From the NCBI GenBank assembly GCA_024397955.1, contig CP073744.1, positions 496,001 to 560,000 of the forward strand: a DNA stretch of 64,000 bases, in the 5' to 3' direction. This document shows positions 36,080-51,613 of this stretch, one piece after another (the first letter of the stretch is position 1; every line of letters begins with the position of its first letter). The translations under genes were made by a program, and so were the position numbers. This DNA is from a bacterium SCSIO 12696. Its GTDB lineage: Bacteria; Pseudomonadota; Gammaproteobacteria; Pseudomonadales; Porticoccaceae. The notes under the pieces are model-generated. The model was not told the DNA's origin, did no database searches, and was given only the letters and a program-made list of their open reading frames with translations.

Positions 36080-36793
36080 TCACATTTGTTCAATTCGTAG
36101 CACGTGGAAGCCGTCAGCTGTGACTGTCCAAACCACATTGAAATCGTAAAGTTTTACACCGTATTCCCTGCCTGCGTCGGCAGCTTGGTTGTGCCGATAA
36201 GCCGGCCTGGGGTCTTGAGACAATAATTGGCAAATAAATTCCCTCAGCCCAGCATATTGCGCCTCTTTTTCGTGAAGCTGCTCTTCCGCTTCACAGGCAA
36301 ATTGCACTTCAATGCTGGCGCTTGGCGGTTCGCTGGCAAAACCTGCTGATGTTTCCGGCAAGCTGTCGGCATAAGGGACGTAAGGTTTTATGTCCACCAC
36401 GGGTGTTTGATCAAGCAAGTCATGACCACTGATTTGCAGTGAAATAACGCCCTCCTCTGCCAATACTTGCTCCAGCGCGACTACAGACATGCCCAATGGG
36501 TTGGGGCGGAATGTTGAGCGAGTGGCAAATACGCCGGTCTTGCGGTTGCCTCCCAAGCGTGGTGGCCGTACCAATGGCTTCCACCCCTGAGCGAGGGTTT
36601 CGTGGAACACAAACAATACCCAGATATGGCTGAACTGTTGCAAGTCTCGCACTGTGTCCGGGTGGTTGTAAGGTGGCAACAACTCTATGCGCCCTTTGCC
36701 TCCAGGCACCAGCCCTGGTTGCCTGGGTATGGCAAATTTCTCCCGGTATGGGGAGTGAACAATGCCGATGGTGCCGAAGCAATGAGTGCTCAA
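36080..36793 (-). CDS. trmO: tRNA (N6-threonylcarbamoyladenosine37-N6)-methyltransferase TrmO
   Basis: TrmO methylates t6A37 in tRNA-Thr using S-adenosylmethionine. The about 237-residue product has the family beta-barrel: IGIVHSPYREKFAIPRQPGL, FSHIWVLFVFHE and RKTGVFATRSTFRPNPLGMS. No ATG fits; TTG 36793, 17 bp after the serS stop and preceded by CAGG, gives the family N-terminus. The C-terminal part after residue 160 is less conserved. It probably shares a transcript with serS. Confidence 0.9.
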   Translation of the reverse strand: MSTHCFGTIGIVHSPYREKFAIPRQPGLVPGGKGRIELLPPYNHPDTVRDLQQFSHIWVLFVFHETLAQGWKPLVRPPRLGGNRKTGVFATRSTFRPNPLGMSVVALEQVLAEEGVISLQISGHDLLDQTPVVDIKPYVPYADSLPETSAGFASEPPSASIEVQFACEAEEQLHEKEAQYAGLREFICQLLSQDPRPAYRHNQAADAGREYGVKLYDFNVVWTVTADGFHVLRIEQM

Positions 36794-36809
36794 CGACCTG
36801 CCCAGCGGG

Positions 36810-38157
<1,348 letters not shown>

Positions 38158-38162
38158 TAAAG

Positions 38163-38531
38163 TTAAAGCAATCGCGCCAGCCAGATCGCCGTAAACGTGG
38201 CCGCCAAACAACCGGCGACACTGACAAACACATAGCTGGCACTCAGTACCGGGTGGCCATTCTGCCACAAAGCCAGGGCATCGAGCGAGAATGCAGAAAA
38301 GGTAGTAAATGCCCCTAAAAAACCGATCATCAACAGGCTGCGCCATTCTGCGGGCATGCCTTTATCCACCACAAAAACATACAGCAGGCCCATAACGAAT
38401 GAGCCAGACAGGTTGACCAGCAAGGTACCCAGAGGAAAGCGTTCGCCCAGCAAGGGGAAAACCAAAGTGTTGAGCCCGTAACGACATACAGCGCCCAGTG
38501 CCCCACCTGCAGCGACAGCCAGCCATTGCAT
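38163..38531 (-). CDS. crcB: Fluoride ion channel CrcB/FluC
   Basis: This small dual-topology membrane channel exports fluoride. The 122 residues form four membrane segments and carry the family signatures GGALGAVCRYG, GTLLVNLSGSF and GFLGAFTTFSAFS. It starts 1 bp after the rarA stop, so it is co-transcribed with rarA; no fluoride riboswitch was seen. Confidence 0.95.
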   Translation of the reverse strand: MQWLAVAAGGALGAVCRYGLNTLVFPLLGERFPLGTLLVNLSGSFVMGLLYVFVVDKGMPAEWRSLLMIGFLGAFTTFSAFSLDALALWQNGHPVLSASYVFVSVAGCLAATFTAIWLARLL

Positions 38532-38532
38532 G

Positions 38533-39879
38533 CTAGTGCCCTGCTCCGCTGTCTTTGGGATAGCGCCGGTTTTTGCTGGAATTATCGAGATCTTTCAAGT
38601 GCTTTAGCTTCTCGGCGATTTTCTGTTCCAAGCCTCGGTTAACCGGCTGATAGTAACGTTGATGTTGCAGGGGCTCTGGCAAATAACATTCCCCGGCTGC
38701 ATAAGCTTCGGGTTCGTCGTGAGCGTAGCGATACTCAGCCCCATAATCCAGTTCTTTCATCAGCTTTGTGGGCGCATTGCGTAAATGCAGGGGCACCTCG
38801 TGGCTGGGCTGCTTGCGCACATCCGCCATGGCTTTTTTAAAGCCGGCGTAAACCGCGTTACTTTTGGGGGCTGCCGCCAGGTAAACCAATGCCTGAGCAA
38901 TGGCCAACTCGCCTTCCGGGCTGCCCAATCGCTCTTGAGTTTCCCAGGCGTCCAGGCAAATTCGCAGCGCTCTGGGGTCGGCATTGCCAATATCTTCGCT
39001 GGCCATGCGCACTACCCGGCGGGCGATATACAGCGGGTCGCAGCCACCGTCCAGCATACGAGCCAACCAGTACAGTGCGGCATCTGGAGAAGAGCCGCGC
39101 ACCGATTTGTGGAGCGCTGATATCTGGTCGTAAAAATTTTCTCCACCTTTATCAAAGCGTCGAGTGTCTGCTACCAACACCTCCTGAACATTTTCTAGGG
39201 CAATTTCACCACTCTGCCCGGCCAAATCGCTGGCGATTTCCAGCAAGTTTAAAGCGGTGCGCGCATCACCGTCTGCGGCGGCCACCAGTGCCGCCATGGC
39301 GTCTTTATCAATGGAGAGGCTTGGCGGAAGATTGGATTGTTCTGATGCCAAGGCGCCCTGAACCACTGCGGTCAGCTCCTCTTCACTGAGGCTGCGCAAC
39401 ACATAAACCCGACAGCGAGACAACAGCGCGTTATTCAATTCAAAAGATGGGTTTTCGGTGGTGGCACCAATCAAGACAACGGTGCCATCTTCTACAAAAG
39501 GTAAAAACGCGTCCTGCTGGGATTTGTTAAAACGATGTACTTCGTCCACAAACAGAATGGTTTTCCGGCCCCGTACATCCCGTTCTTCTTCCGCCCTGGC
39601 AATGGCGGCGCGAATTTCTTTAACGCCGGATAAAACCGCGGAAAGGGTTTCAAAATGGGCGTCGGCGCTGTGGGCAATAATTTTTGCCAGCGTGGTTTTA
39701 CCAACACCCGGTGGCCCCCAGAAAACCATGGAATGGAGCAAACCATTGGTAATGGCGTCTCGAAGCGGTTTACCTTCGCCGAGAATATGAGTTTGACCGA
39801 TATACTGCTGCAAGCTCTGTGGCCGCATGCGAGCAGCCAGGGGGCGGTAGACGTCTTGCTGGAACAGAGATTGAGTCAT
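38533..39879 (-). CDS. rarA: Replication-associated recombination protein A (AAA+ ATPase)
   Basis: RarA (MgsA) works at stalled replication forks. The 448 residues have Walker A GPPGVGKTTLA, Walker B ILFVDEVHRFNK, sensor GATTENPSFELN and the C-terminal tetramerisation domain. It lies between lolA and crcB in the conserved ftsK-lolA-rarA-serS order. Confidence 0.96.
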   Translation of the reverse strand: MTQSLFQQDVYRPLAARMRPQSLQQYIGQTHILGEGKPLRDAITNGLLHSMVFWGPPGVGKTTLAKIIAHSADAHFETLSAVLSGVKEIRAAIARAEEERDVRGRKTILFVDEVHRFNKSQQDAFLPFVEDGTVVLIGATTENPSFELNNALLSRCRVYVLRSLSEEELTAVVQGALASEQSNLPPSLSIDKDAMAALVAAADGDARTALNLLEIASDLAGQSGEIALENVQEVLVADTRRFDKGGENFYDQISALHKSVRGSSPDAALYWLARMLDGGCDPLYIARRVVRMASEDIGNADPRALRICLDAWETQERLGSPEGELAIAQALVYLAAAPKSNAVYAGFKKAMADVRKQPSHEVPLHLRNAPTKLMKELDYGAEYRYAHDEPEAYAAGECYLPEPLQHQRYYQPVNRGLEQKIAEKLKHLKDLDNSSKNRRYPKDSGAGH

Positions 39880-39924
39880 GGGTTAAAAGTGAATTTTCGC
39901 CTGCGCGGGGCTGACGATTAATCG

Positions 39925-40557
39925 TCAGTTATGGATAACATCCACCCCTTCCGGAATGTCGAAAACAAACAATTTTTCTTCCAGCGCAGGATTTACACTC
40001 ACTTTATCTAGCGTAATCAGGGTTTGTTCACCAAGGTTGTCGACCACCTTAATGGCGTTGGGATGACCGCTGGAGAATTCGATTTGCACCAGTTCGTAGA
40101 GGCTATCCGCCAGCAGCGGATAAAGTAAAAACTGATTGGCCGCCTTACCTTGTTCAATGCGGTAGTTGTTGCTGAGCCGTTCGAAATCCCCCATTAGCAA
40201 CAGTGCCGGAGAGCTGTCGTTTTCCGGGTTTACTGCCTGAATGGTTACTTGCTCCAGATCCGGGTCATAAAACCAAAGGGTGCTGCCGTCGCTAATCAGC
40301 TGCTGGCCGAAGTCGCCATCGACAATCCAGCGAATTTGGCCTTGGCGAGTGACCTGCATCTGTCCACGCTGGGAGAGTTCCGTCAAAACCACTCCATTGG
40401 CATCTTGTTGCTGTTGACTAAATTGCCCCTGCATGGATTCGATGGGAGCCAGCAGGGCTTGCAGGCGCTCAGCAGCGGGTTGCCCCCCCGCGTGTCCCTG
40501 GGCACAACACATCACTGTGAAAACCAACGCTATCAATCGCATAAAATCTGCTCTCAT
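39925..40557 (-). CDS. lolA: Outer-membrane lipoprotein carrier protein LolA
   Basis: LolA ferries lipoproteins across the periplasm from LolCDE to LolB. The roughly 210-residue precursor has a signal peptide ending CAQGHA and the barrel core with ESMQGQFSQ and DGSTLWFYDPDLEQVTI. ATG 40557 overlaps the ftsK stop as TGATG; ATG 40542, directly before the hydrophobic signal core, is an alternative. Co-translation with ftsK is likely. Confidence 0.95.
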   Translation of the reverse strand: MRADFMRLIALVFTVMCCAQGHAGGQPAAERLQALLAPIESMQGQFSQQQQDANGVVLTELSQRGQMQVTRQGQIRWIVDGDFGQQLISDGSTLWFYDPDLEQVTIQAVNPENDSSPALLLMGDFERLSNNYRIEQGKAANQFLLYPLLADSLYELVQIEFSSGHPNAIKVVDNLGEQTLITLDKVSVNPALEEKLFVFDIPEGVDVIHN

Positions 40558-42923
40558 CAATCTCGGCCACCAGGGGCCAATACTTCGCGACTGCCGTTAC
40601 TGCCCATTGGGCTGACTACGCCAGCGGCTTCCATGGTTTCGATCAAGCGCGCGGCCCGGTTATAGCCAATACGCAACTTGCGCTGCACCGAAGAAATCGA
40701 CGCTTTGCGACTCTCCAGCACAAAGTTGACGGCTTCATCGTACAGAGCGTCGGATTCATCATTGCCATCGCCCTCACCTTCTGCGGCAAAGCCTGGTACG
40801 GCAATGGTGTTGGTGACACCCTCATCCAGAATTTCATCCAGGTAATCCGGCTCACCGCGGCGTTTCCAGTCGGCGACCACTTTATGGACTTCGTGGTCAT
40901 CCACAAACGCGCCGTGTACCCGCACCGGCACACCGCTGCCCGGTGGCAGGTACAGCATGTCGCCGTGGCCCAACAGTTGTTCCGCCCCGCCCTGGTCAAG
41001 AATGGTGCGAGAATCAATCTTTGAGGAAACCTGGAACGCAATACGGCTGGGAACGTTGGCTTTGATCAAACCGGTAATCACATCCACCGATGGACGCTGG
41101 GTGGCCAGAATCAAATGGATACCTGCTGCCCTCGCTTTTTGCGCGATACGGGCAATCAGCTGTTCGACCTTCTTGCCAACAATCATCATCATATCGGCAA
41201 ATTCATCGATCACGACGACGATATACGGCAAGGGCTCCAGGCCGGGTGCTTGTTGAGGTACTTCCTCCTCAAACACAGAGGCATGAGGGTCTGGCTGCCA
41301 CAGTGGGTCGGGTATCGGTTCACCAGCCGCTATAGCGTCTTTTACTTTGCGGTTGAAACCAGAGATATTGCGCACACCCATAGCGGCCATAAGCTTGTAG
41401 CGCCGCTCCATTTCACCCACACACCAACGCAAGCCATTGGAGGCGTCTTTCATATCGGTGATAACTGGTGTTAGCAGGTGCGGAATGCCATCGTACACCG
41501 ACAACTCAAGCATCTTTGGATCCACCAAAATCAGGCGCACTTCATCCGGCGATGACTTAAACAGCAGACTCAACAGCATGGCGTTGATGCCCACTGATTT
41601 ACCAGAGCCGGTGGTGCCCGCCACCAACAAGTGAGGCATTTTGGCCAGGTCTGCGACCGAAGGCACCCCTGAGATATCGTGGCCCAGCGCCAAGGTCAGT
41701 GGCGACTTGGCACTTTCGTAAACATCGGACGACACCACCTCCGACAGCCGCACCATTTCCCGGTGTTCGTTGGGTATCTCAATACCCATCACCGATTTGC
41801 CGGGTATTACTTCCACAACTCGAACACTGACCACTGCCAGTGAGCGGGCCAAATCTTTTGCCAGATTTGTGATGCGGCTGGCTTTGACGCCAGGAGCTGG
41901 TTGGATTTCAAAACGGGTAATCACCGGGCCTGGCATGACTTCCACCACCTCCGCAGAGATGCCGAAATCCTGCAGTTTCAATTCCAGCAGCCGTGACATT
42001 GCCTCCAGGGATTCTTTGGAAAACCCTTTACCGGAGTTTGTGTCGGCCTCGTCCAGCAAGCCAATGGCCGGCAAGGCACCGCTCACCGGTTCTTCAAACA
42101 GAGTAGCCTGTTTCTCCTTGACGGCTCGTTTACTGGGGGCTGCCTTGGGTGTAGGGGTTGGCACCTGAATACTGGGTGGAATGCGCTTTTCTGCTGCTTT
42201 CACTTTTTTGGCGACTTTTTCCTTGCGCAACTGCTGAGCCTCTGATGCCCTGCGCGCTTCCTGGCGAGAAGATCGCAGCTGAACCACTTTGCCGCGCAGC
42301 CAGTCGTAGCCGTTGAGGCTGATTTTGCCCAGGCCATCAATCAGGGCCAACCAGGAGATATCGGCAAAGATGGTCAGGCCAAACAGCGATACCGCCAACA
42401 GTACCAAAGTGCTACCGACAATATTAAAGGCCGATACCGCAACCTGAGCCACCCCTGAACCCATGATACCGCCAAGGCCTTCGGGCATTGACGTGCTCAC
42501 TGCCCCATAGTGCAGGTCAGTCAATGCGGTGGCGCTGAGCATCACCAGCACCAACCCCAGAACCCGCTGTGCAAAGGTCAGCCAGTCAAATGGCGCGCCG
42601 GCGTCTTCGCGCTTGGTGCGAAAAACCCGCCACGCTCTCCACATCAACAATATCGGAAACACATAAGCCATCAGCCCAAACAGCCAGAACAAAACATCCG
42701 CCAACCAGGCGCCTGCAGGGCCTGCGGCGTTGCTGACGTGGTCGCGGCTGCCGGTATGGGAAAAGCCGGGGTCATTCGCAGAAAAGCTAAACAGTGCAAT
42801 CAATAAGTAGATACACACCACCAGCCAGCCGATCAGTGCGCCTTCCCGCAAAATCAGCTCAAAGCGCCCCGCCCCGCCACTTTCGCCTTGGGGCTTGGCT
42901 CGAGAGTTAGTGGATTTACTCAA
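40557..42923 (-). CDS. ftsK: DNA translocase FtsK
   Basis: FtsK couples cell division to chromosome dimer resolution, pumping DNA at the septum. The 788 residues hold four N-terminal membrane segments (about 30-195), a short basic linker (about 215-285), the RecA-like motor with Walker [16 protein letters not shown] and the C-terminal gamma winged helix ([24 protein letters not shown], 40628-40699) that reads KOPS. The linker is much shorter than in E. coli (1,329 residues) and like that of Pseudomonas. The start is TTG (42923); no ATG precedes it. Confidence 0.96.
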   Translation of the reverse strand: MSKSTNSRAKPQGESGGAGRFELILREGALIGWLVVCIYLLIALFSFSANDPGFSHTGSRDHVSNAAGPAGAWLADVLFWLFGLMAYVFPILLMWRAWRVFRTKREDAGAPFDWLTFAQRVLGLVLVMLSATALTDLHYGAVSTSMPEGLGGIMGSGVAQVAVSAFNIVGSTLVLLAVSLFGLTIFADISWLALIDGLGKISLNGYDWLRGKVVQLRSSRQEARRASEAQQLRKEKVAKKVKAAEKRIPPSIQVPTPTPKAAPSKRAVKEKQATLFEEPVSGALPAIGLLDEADTNSGKGFSKESLEAMSRLLELKLQDFGISAEVVEVMPGPVITRFEIQPAPGVKASRITNLAKDLARSLAVVSVRVVEVIPGKSVMGIEIPNEHREMVRLSEVVSSDVYESAKSPLTLALGHDISGVPSVADLAKMPHLLVAGTTGSGKSVGINAMLLSLLFKSSPDEVRLILVDPKMLELSVYDGIPHLLTPVITDMKDASNGLRWCVGEMERRYKLMAAMGVRNISGFNRKVKDAIAAGEPIPDPLWQPDPHASVFEEEVPQQAPGLEPLPYIVVVIDEFADMMMIVGKKVEQLIARIAQKARAAGIHLILATQRPSVDVITGLIKANVPSRIAFQVSSKIDSRTILDQGGAEQLLGHGDMLYLPPGSGVPVRVHGAFVDDHEVHKVVADWKRRGEPDYLDEILDEGVTNTIAVPGFAAEGEGDGNDESDALYDEAVNFVLESRKASISSVQRKLRIGYNRAARLIETMEAAGVVSPMGSNGSREVLAPGGRD

Positions 42924-43036
42924 TTATCTTATCCAAGTGTTTGTCATTATTGTAAAAATTGTACAGACAATATCCAATTTGGAAGCAATTGTAACCGCCA
43001 ATAGGCGGCCATAATAGGCTTAATTAACCGGTTCTA

Positions 43037-43065
43037 TTGGTTCAATCAGGTGGATTAAGTATGAT
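43037..43065 (+). promoter_or_regulatory. trxB promoter
   Basis: TTGGTT (43037-43042) and TATGAT (43060-43065) are 17 bp apart in the 231-bp gap between divergent ftsK and trxB. A small inverted repeat, CCGCC/GGCGG, lies upstream near 42997-43010. Confidence 0.55.
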
Positions 43066-43067
43066 AA

Positions 43068-44099
<1,032 letters not shown>

Positions 44100-44113
44100 G
44101 TCCGGTAGTACGG

Positions 44114-44785
44114 ATGAATCTAACCTTACTGGACAGCGAGCAGCCTCAGTTTCCACCCTCTGAGCAAGCTTTAACCGAACCCAACGGCTTGTTAGCGGTT
44201 GGCGGCAATCTGGAGGTAGAAACTCTGGTTGCCGCCTATCGCCAAGGTATTTTCCCCTGGTACAGCGATGGTGACCCGTTGCTTTGGTGGTGCCCTGACC
44301 CGCGCACCGTCCTTTTTCCAAATCAGTTTTACGCGTCTAAAAGCCTGATCAAACTGTACCGCCAACAACGCTATCAGGTAACCTTTAATCAAGCGTTTCC
44401 AGAAGTGATCAAACACTGTCAAACCGTGCCTCGAAAAGAAGATGGCACCTGGATTGATCAACAAATGCATGCAGCTTACTGCAGCCTGCATCAAGCTGGA
44501 CACGCACATTCCGTTGAAGTCTGGGATCGTGAAACTCTGGTTGGGGGCTTGTATGGGGTTGCTGTTGGCGGTGCTTTTTGTGGTGAATCCATGTTCAGTT
44601 TGGTGAGCAATGCATCAAAGCTGGCCGCCCTCAGTTTGGTGCGCGAGCTGGAAGGGTTGTGTTTAATTGATTGCCAAATACCCAACCCCCACTTGAGTAC
44701 CCTGGGAGCCGTGGATATATCGCGTAAAGAATTTTTACAGCTGCTCGAAAAATACGGAAACCAACGCTTGAAGTGGCCGTCTTAA
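44114..44785 (+). CDS. aat: Leucyl/phenylalanyl-tRNA-protein transferase
   Basis: Aat adds Leu or Phe to proteins with N-terminal Arg or Lys, creating N-degrons for ClpAP. The 223 residues contain FPPSEQALTEPNGLLAVGG, FPWYSDGDPLLWWCPDPR and GGAFCGESMFS of the family. ClpS and ClpA, which read and destroy the tagged proteins, are encoded only 1.2-4 kb away, and the second N-end transferase gene follows. Confidence 0.96.
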   Translation: MNLTLLDSEQPQFPPSEQALTEPNGLLAVGGNLEVETLVAAYRQGIFPWYSDGDPLLWWCPDPRTVLFPNQFYASKSLIKLYRQQRYQVTFNQAFPEVIKHCQTVPRKEDGTWIDQQMHAAYCSLHQAGHAHSVEVWDRETLVGGLYGVAVGGAFCGESMFSLVSNASKLAALSLVRELEGLCLIDCQIPNPHLSTLGAVDISRKEFLQLLEKYGNQRLKWPS

Positions 44786-44857
44786 TGATTGTCTAAAAAG
44801 TGGATTGTTAAGCCACAACACAGCTACACTGATGGTGTAGCAAATTGAGGGTAATGT

Positions 44858-45604
44858 ATGTCGCGGGATATATCGCCAGATGTTTCGACCATACGGCTGT
44901 TCTTGACCGAACCCCATCCATGCAGTTACCTGAAAAATCGCAGCGCCACCACCGCCTTTGTTGACCCTTCCCTGCCACTGAACGCCCCCATTTACGATCG
45001 TTTGACGGACAGCGGTTTTCGCCGCAGTGGCAAATATTTATATATTCCCCACTGTCAAAGTTGCAGCGCCTGCCAGCCCTCGCGCATTCCGGTAGCTGCT
45101 TTTAAACCCAGTCGGCAGCAGCGTCGCTGTTTACGCAAAAATGCCGACTTGCAGGTGTCTCTTAAAGCCAGTGTGGATAATAACGAGCACTTTGTGCTTT
45201 ACAGTCGCTACATCTGTGAACGCCATGCAGATGGAGATATGTACCCCCCTACTCGCAGTCAGTACGACGATTTTATTGGCTCGCCATTCGAATTCACCCG
45301 CTATCTGGAATTTCGTAAAAACGGGCAATTGCTTGCTTGCAGTGTAGTGGATGTACTGGATCGCGGCATTTCTGCCATTTACACCTATTTTGACCCTGCC
45401 GAAGATGGAAGAAGTCTGGGTACCATGGCCATTCTGAGCGCGCTGGATCAGGCCCGACAGCTCAACTTGTCTTATGTTTACCTGGGTTACTGGATCGAAA
45501 GCTGCGCCAAAATGCGCTACAAAACCCGCTTTAAGCCCATTGATATTCTGATTGATGGCAATTGGCAGGAATATGAGGATAAAAGGCCGAAAAGAGGTGG
45601 CTAA
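44858..45604 (+). CDS. bpt: Aspartate/glutamate leucyltransferase (Bpt)
   Basis: Bpt transfers Leu to N-terminal Asp or Glu, a second entry to the ClpS-ClpAP N-end rule pathway. The 248 residues carry EPHPCSYLKNRSATTAF, with the conserved Cys, and the C-rich HCQSCSACQPSRIPV, plus YTYFDPAEDGRSLGTMAIL. GAGGG precedes ATG 44858. A short hairpin (44823-44841) lies in the gap after aat. Confidence 0.95.
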   Translation: MSRDISPDVSTIRLFLTEPHPCSYLKNRSATTAFVDPSLPLNAPIYDRLTDSGFRRSGKYLYIPHCQSCSACQPSRIPVAAFKPSRQQRRCLRKNADLQVSLKASVDNNEHFVLYSRYICERHADGDMYPPTRSQYDDFIGSPFEFTRYLEFRKNGQLLACSVVDVLDRGISAIYTYFDPAEDGRSLGTMAILSALDQARQLNLSYVYLGYWIESCAKMRYKTRFKPIDILIDGNWQEYEDKRPKRGG

Positions 45605-45680
45605 GCGATGGGTTTTCAGGCAGAATTGCCGCCTTCAAAATCGAAGCGCCTATTGAAACGTATTGGAGTGCATTGCGAGT

Positions 45681-45899
45681 ATGGCAAAAGAAGACGTCAT
45701 CGAACTGGAAGGGGAAATCATTGATACCCTGCCAAACACCACTTTCCGGGTTAAGCTGGAGAACGGCCATGTGGTCATCGCCCACATTTCCGGAAAAATG
45801 CGCAAGCACTACATTCGTATCCTTACCGGTGACAAGGTCAAGGTTGAGTTGACGCCTTACGATCTCAGCAAAGGTCGGATTACCTACCGAGCTCGCTAA
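45681..45899 (+). CDS. infA: Translation initiation factor IF-1
   Basis: The 72-residue S1/OB-fold protein binds the 30S A site during initiation. It starts [13 protein letters not shown] at 45681 and ends KGRITYRAR, as in other bacteria; the open frame six codons upstream is not part of the family. It is the last gene of the rightward trxB-aat-bpt-infA block. Confidence 0.98.
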   Translation: MAKEDVIELEGEIIDTLPNTTFRVKLENGHVVIAHISGKMRKHYIRILTGDKVKVELTPYDLSKGRITYRAR

Positions 45900-45916
45900 T
45901 AGTCAGAAATTTTAAG

Positions 45917-45945
45917 AAGGCCAGCATGTTTCCATGCTGGCCTTT
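45917..45945 (+). terminator. Terminator between infA and clpA, usable in both directions
   Basis: A perfect 12-bp stem (45917-45928 with 45933-45944) and TTTC loop are followed by T's; the two genes converge on it. Confidence 0.9.
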
Positions 45946-45990
45946 TTGTATGTGCCTGCTTTTCATGGGCACTTGAATGGGTGTGAGCTG

Positions 45991-48279
45991 TTAACTGGGC
46001 TCGGGCACTTTTTCTTCGGCTGCGCCGGAGATGCTGAAGCAAAGCTCGTCTTCTTCCACCGATACCTGTACCGTGCCACCCTTGTCTGCCAGGTTGCCAA
46101 ACAGTACTTCCTCGGCCAGAGGCTTCTTGAGCTTTTCCTGAATCAGGCGTGCCATCGGCCGCGCTCCCATGCGCTCGTCATAGCCATTTTCTGCCAGCCA
46201 CAACACCACCTCTTGCTCCACATCAAGCACCACTTTTTTGTCGTCCAATTGGGCCTGGAGTTCGGTCAAGAATTTATCCACAACGACTTTGACAACATCC
46301 AGTTGCAGTGCCTGGAATTGGATAATGCTGTCCAGACGGTTGCGAAATTCCGGGGTAAACGCTTTTTTGATCACCTCCATACCGTCGGTGCTGTGATCCT
46401 GATTGGTAAAGCCAATGGACGACCGGCTCATTTCTTCGGCGCCGGCATTGGTGGTCATAATCAGAATCACATTGCGGAAGTCCGCTTTGCGGCCGTTGTT
46501 GTCGGTCAGCGTGCCGTGATCCATCACCTGCAGCAGAATATTGAACACATCTGGATGAGCTTTTTCGATTTCGTCCAGCAGAACCACCGAGTGTGGGTGC
46601 TTGGTGACCGCGTCTGTCAGCAAACCGCCTTGATCGAAACCTACATAACCAGGAGGTGCGCCAATCAGCCGGGATACCGTATGGCGCTCCATGTACTCTG
46701 ACATGTCGAAACGGATTAATTCGATGCCCATCACTTCGGCCAGCTGTTTACTGACTTCAGTTTTACCGACACCGGTTGGGCCGGCAAACAGAAATGAACC
46801 GATGGGTTTGTCGCCATCACGAAGCCCCGCCCGAGACAGTTTGATGGATGTAGACAGCGCGTCGATGGCTGGGTCTTGGCCAAATACCACCAGTTTCAGC
46901 TGCTCTGACAAACTGCGCAGGCGCTCTTTGTCGCTGGCGGTGACACTCTTCGCCGGAATACGGGCAATTTTCGCCACGATGCGTTCCACATCCGCAACCC
47001 CTACTGCTTTTTTGCGCTTATTGACCGGTTGCAGGCGTTGGTAAGCACCGGCTTCATCGATCACATCAATAGCTTTATCTGGCAAAAAGCGGTCGGTGAT
47101 GTGTCGTGCTGACAACTCCGCCGCCGTGCGCAGTGCACCCTGGGTAAAGCGCAGATTGTGATGTTCTTCAAAGCGCCCCTTCAAGCCTTTGAGAATTTCA
47201 AAAGTCTCTTCAACCGTCGGTTCGGGCACATCAATTTTTTGGAAACGTCGAGCCAGAGCGCGATCTTTTTCAAAAATACCGCGGTATTCCTGGAATGTGG
47301 TGGAGCCGATGCAGCGGATTTTTCCGGAGCTCAGCAATGGCTTGAGCAAATTGGAGGCATCCAGAACGCCACCAGAGGCGGCACCGGCGCCAATAATGGT
47401 GTGAATTTCGTCAATAAAGAGCACCGAGTGAGGCATTTTGTCCAGCTCAGCCAGAACCCCTTTGAAGCGCTTTTCAAAATCGCCACGGTATTTAGTGCCG
47501 GCCAGCAGTGCACCAAGATCCAGAGAGTAAACCGTACTTTCTTCCAGAACTTCCGGCACTTTGCCTTCAACGATATGCTTGGCCAAGCCTTCCGCAATGG
47601 CAGTTTTGCCGACACCGGATTCACCGACCAATAGCGGGTTGTTCTTGCGGCGGCGTGCCAGTATCTGACAGACCCGCTCCACCTCAAAGTCGCGCCCCAC
47701 CAATGGGTCAATCTTGCCCAGCTCGGCTTCACGGTTCAGGTTGGTGGCAAACTGCTCCAGCAGGCTTTTGCCGGGAGCTTCACTTTCACCACTGTCTTCG
47801 CCACTTTGAGGATCTTCATCGTTGTGAGGTTGAGGCTGCTCTGCCACTTTGGAAATGCCGTGCGAGATGTAATTGACCACATCCACACGGGCAATGTTTT
47901 GTAAGCGCAGAAAATAAACGGCTTGGCTTTCCTGCTCGCTGAAGATAGCCACCAATACGTTTTCACCTTTGACCTCTTTTTTACCAGAGGACTGAACATG
48001 AAAGACCGCTCGTTGCAATACCCGTTGAAAGCCAAGAGTTGGCTGGGTGTCGCGCTCGGCATCGGCGACGGGAATTAAAGGGGTGGTGGACTCGATAAAT
48101 TCATCCAGGTCACGACGCAAGTCGTTGAGCTCGGCCCCACAGGCTTTAAGCACCGTGGCGGCAGATTCGTTATCTAGCAGTGCCAATAGCAGGTGCTCGA
48201 CAGTCATAAATTCATGACGTCTGGAGCTGGCACCTTTAAACGCCAGGTTCAGGGTTACTTCCAGGTCTCGACTCAACAT
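45991..48279 (-). CDS. clpA: ATP-dependent Clp protease ATP-binding subunit ClpA
   Basis: ClpA unfolds substrates and feeds them to ClpP. The 762 residues have the N-terminal ClpS-binding double repeat (about 1-145), then two AAA+ modules with Walker [16 protein letters not shown] and [15 protein letters not shown]. An acidic linker (about 150-175) separates the N-domain. ATG 48279 has GGAGG seven bases upstream and is preferred to the TTG at 48285. It follows clpS on the same strand across 57 bp. Confidence 0.97.
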   Translation of the reverse strand: MLSRDLEVTLNLAFKGASSRRHEFMTVEHLLLALLDNESAATVLKACGAELNDLRRDLDEFIESTTPLIPVADAERDTQPTLGFQRVLQRAVFHVQSSGKKEVKGENVLVAIFSEQESQAVYFLRLQNIARVDVVNYISHGISKVAEQPQPHNDEDPQSGEDSGESEAPGKSLLEQFATNLNREAELGKIDPLVGRDFEVERVCQILARRRKNNPLLVGESGVGKTAIAEGLAKHIVEGKVPEVLEESTVYSLDLGALLAGTKYRGDFEKRFKGVLAELDKMPHSVLFIDEIHTIIGAGAASGGVLDASNLLKPLLSSGKIRCIGSTTFQEYRGIFEKDRALARRFQKIDVPEPTVEETFEILKGLKGRFEEHHNLRFTQGALRTAAELSARHITDRFLPDKAIDVIDEAGAYQRLQPVNKRKKAVGVADVERIVAKIARIPAKSVTASDKERLRSLSEQLKLVVFGQDPAIDALSTSIKLSRAGLRDGDKPIGSFLFAGPTGVGKTEVSKQLAEVMGIELIRFDMSEYMERHTVSRLIGAPPGYVGFDQGGLLTDAVTKHPHSVVLLDEIEKAHPDVFNILLQVMDHGTLTDNNGRKADFRNVILIMTTNAGAEEMSRSSIGFTNQDHSTDGMEVIKKAFTPEFRNRLDSIIQFQALQLDVVKVVVDKFLTELQAQLDDKKVVLDVEQEVVLWLAENGYDERMGARPMARLIQEKLKKPLAEEVLFGNLADKGGTVQVSVEEDELCFSISGAAEEKVPEPS

Positions 48280-48336
48280 AACCAAGCCTCCGTAAAAAAG
48301 GGCGCAATATAAAAACAGCCATTACACCAAAGGGCG

Positions 48337-48714
48337 TTAGTCGCGATCATCATCCCCCTCTGAGGGTTCTACTTCGCACAAGAGCGGGTGATCGCACTCT
48401 CTAGCATATTGATTCACTTGATTGGCTTTAGTTTCCGCAATATCGCGGGTATATAAACCGCAAACTGCTTTACCTTCGGTGTGCACCCGCAGCATTACCC
48501 GGGTGGCTTGCTCGCGGTTCATACCAAAGTAACTTTCCAATACTTCTACCACAAACTCCATAGGAGTAAAGTCATCATTGAGCATGACAACCCGATACAT
48601 AGGGGGTTTGCGCAGCCTTGGGCGGACTTTTTCGACAACTGCATGGCTGCCCAGTCCGGTACCGTGCTCTTTGTCCTCGTCGGAGGCTTTTACGACTAAC
48701 CTTGTTTTACTCAT
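48337..48714 (-). CDS. clpS: ClpS, adaptor of ClpAP for N-end rule substrates
   Basis: The 125-residue product has a disordered N-terminus (about 1-35) and the ClpS core: [20 protein letters not shown], with the Asn-Asp-Asp that holds the N-degron, and [27 protein letters not shown] 48714 is chosen over the GTG two codons earlier. It is divergent from cspD, as in E. coli and Pseudomonas. Confidence 0.97.
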   Translation of the reverse strand: MSKTRLVVKASDEDKEHGTGLGSHAVVEKVRPRLRKPPMYRVVMLNDDFTPMEFVVEVLESYFGMNREQATRVMLRVHTEGKAVCGLYTRDIAETKANQVNQYARECDHPLLCEVEPSEGDDDRD

Positions 48715-48819
48715 TGCCACTTGTACAGCGATTCTCGATATAAAAAATATTTACACCCGTTAACGGTAGTTTAACTCTAAATTATCACTTTTAAAGCGAA
48801 TTTCACGCTTTTTTCCACC

Positions 48820-48846
48820 TTGACTTGGTGGTCAAATCCCTATAAA
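48820..48846 (+). promoter_or_regulatory. Candidate cspD promoter inside an inverted repeat
   Basis: TTGACT (48820-48825) and TATAAA (48841-48846) are 15 bp apart, short of the ideal 17. TTGAC and GTCAA (48831-48835) form an inverted repeat over the -35. The transcript would have a leader of about 95 nt, in line with cold-shock-family genes. Confidence 0.4.
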
Positions 48847-48947
48847 AGTTAGCACTGTATGTTTTTTATACAAACAAGCAGCACAAAAGCCAACAAAATC
48901 AATTACAACGCTGCTCTCACAACAGGTCCAAAGGGGGGATGACTGTT

Positions 48948-49202
48948 ATGCCCATGGGAACCGTCAAGTGGTTTAACAACGCGAAAGGCTACGGCTTTAT
49001 TCTGCCTGAAGATGGCGAAGGCGATATCTTTGCCCACTACTCAGCCATTGAGATGGAAGGCTACAAAACACTTAAGGCAGGCCAGCGAGTAAGTTTTGAC
49101 GTCACTGAAGGTGGCAAAGGTTTACACGCTGCAAACATTCGCTCTGCTGATGACGATGGCTCGGTATTAGATCAACCTGAAACCGAATACCAGCAAATTT
49201 AG
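48948..49202 (+). CDS. cspD: Cold-shock domain protein CspD
   Basis: The 84-residue product is a single-stranded nucleic-acid binding protein. [16 protein letters not shown] has the RNP1-like aromatic core, and [21 protein letters not shown] carries RNP2. In E. coli CspD inhibits replication in stationary phase. ATG 48948 is chosen because GGGGGG lies 9 bp upstream; ATG 48939 would touch it. Confidence 0.95.
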   Translation: MPMGTVKWFNNAKGYGFILPEDGEGDIFAHYSAIEMEGYKTLKAGQRVSFDVTEGGKGLHAANIRSADDDGSVLDQPETEYQQI

Positions 49203-49329
49203 TATTTAACCCGATCGCAACCTCTCAGCTCCCGTGGGGCCTGCCGACGTACACTGTCGGCTACTCTACAGAGTGCTCTGCTGCTATACTTTGCGCCCGA
49301 ATGCCCCTTTCCAAGACACCACCCACTGA

Positions 49330-51576
<2,247 letters not shown>

Positions 51577-51586
51577 CGCCACACAG

Positions 51587-51613
51587 GCCGGGGCATCAGC
51601 CCCGGCTTTTTTT
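51587..51613 (+). terminator. icd terminator ending at the rluE start codon
   Basis: A perfect 8-bp GC-rich stem (51587-51594 with 51599-51606), an ATCA loop and seven T's (51607-51613) run straight into the ATG of rluE at 51614. Confidence 0.9.

Noticed and set aside
45934..46701. 255-codon plus-strand frame
   Set aside because: It is antisense to the clpA C-terminus and shows no family features.
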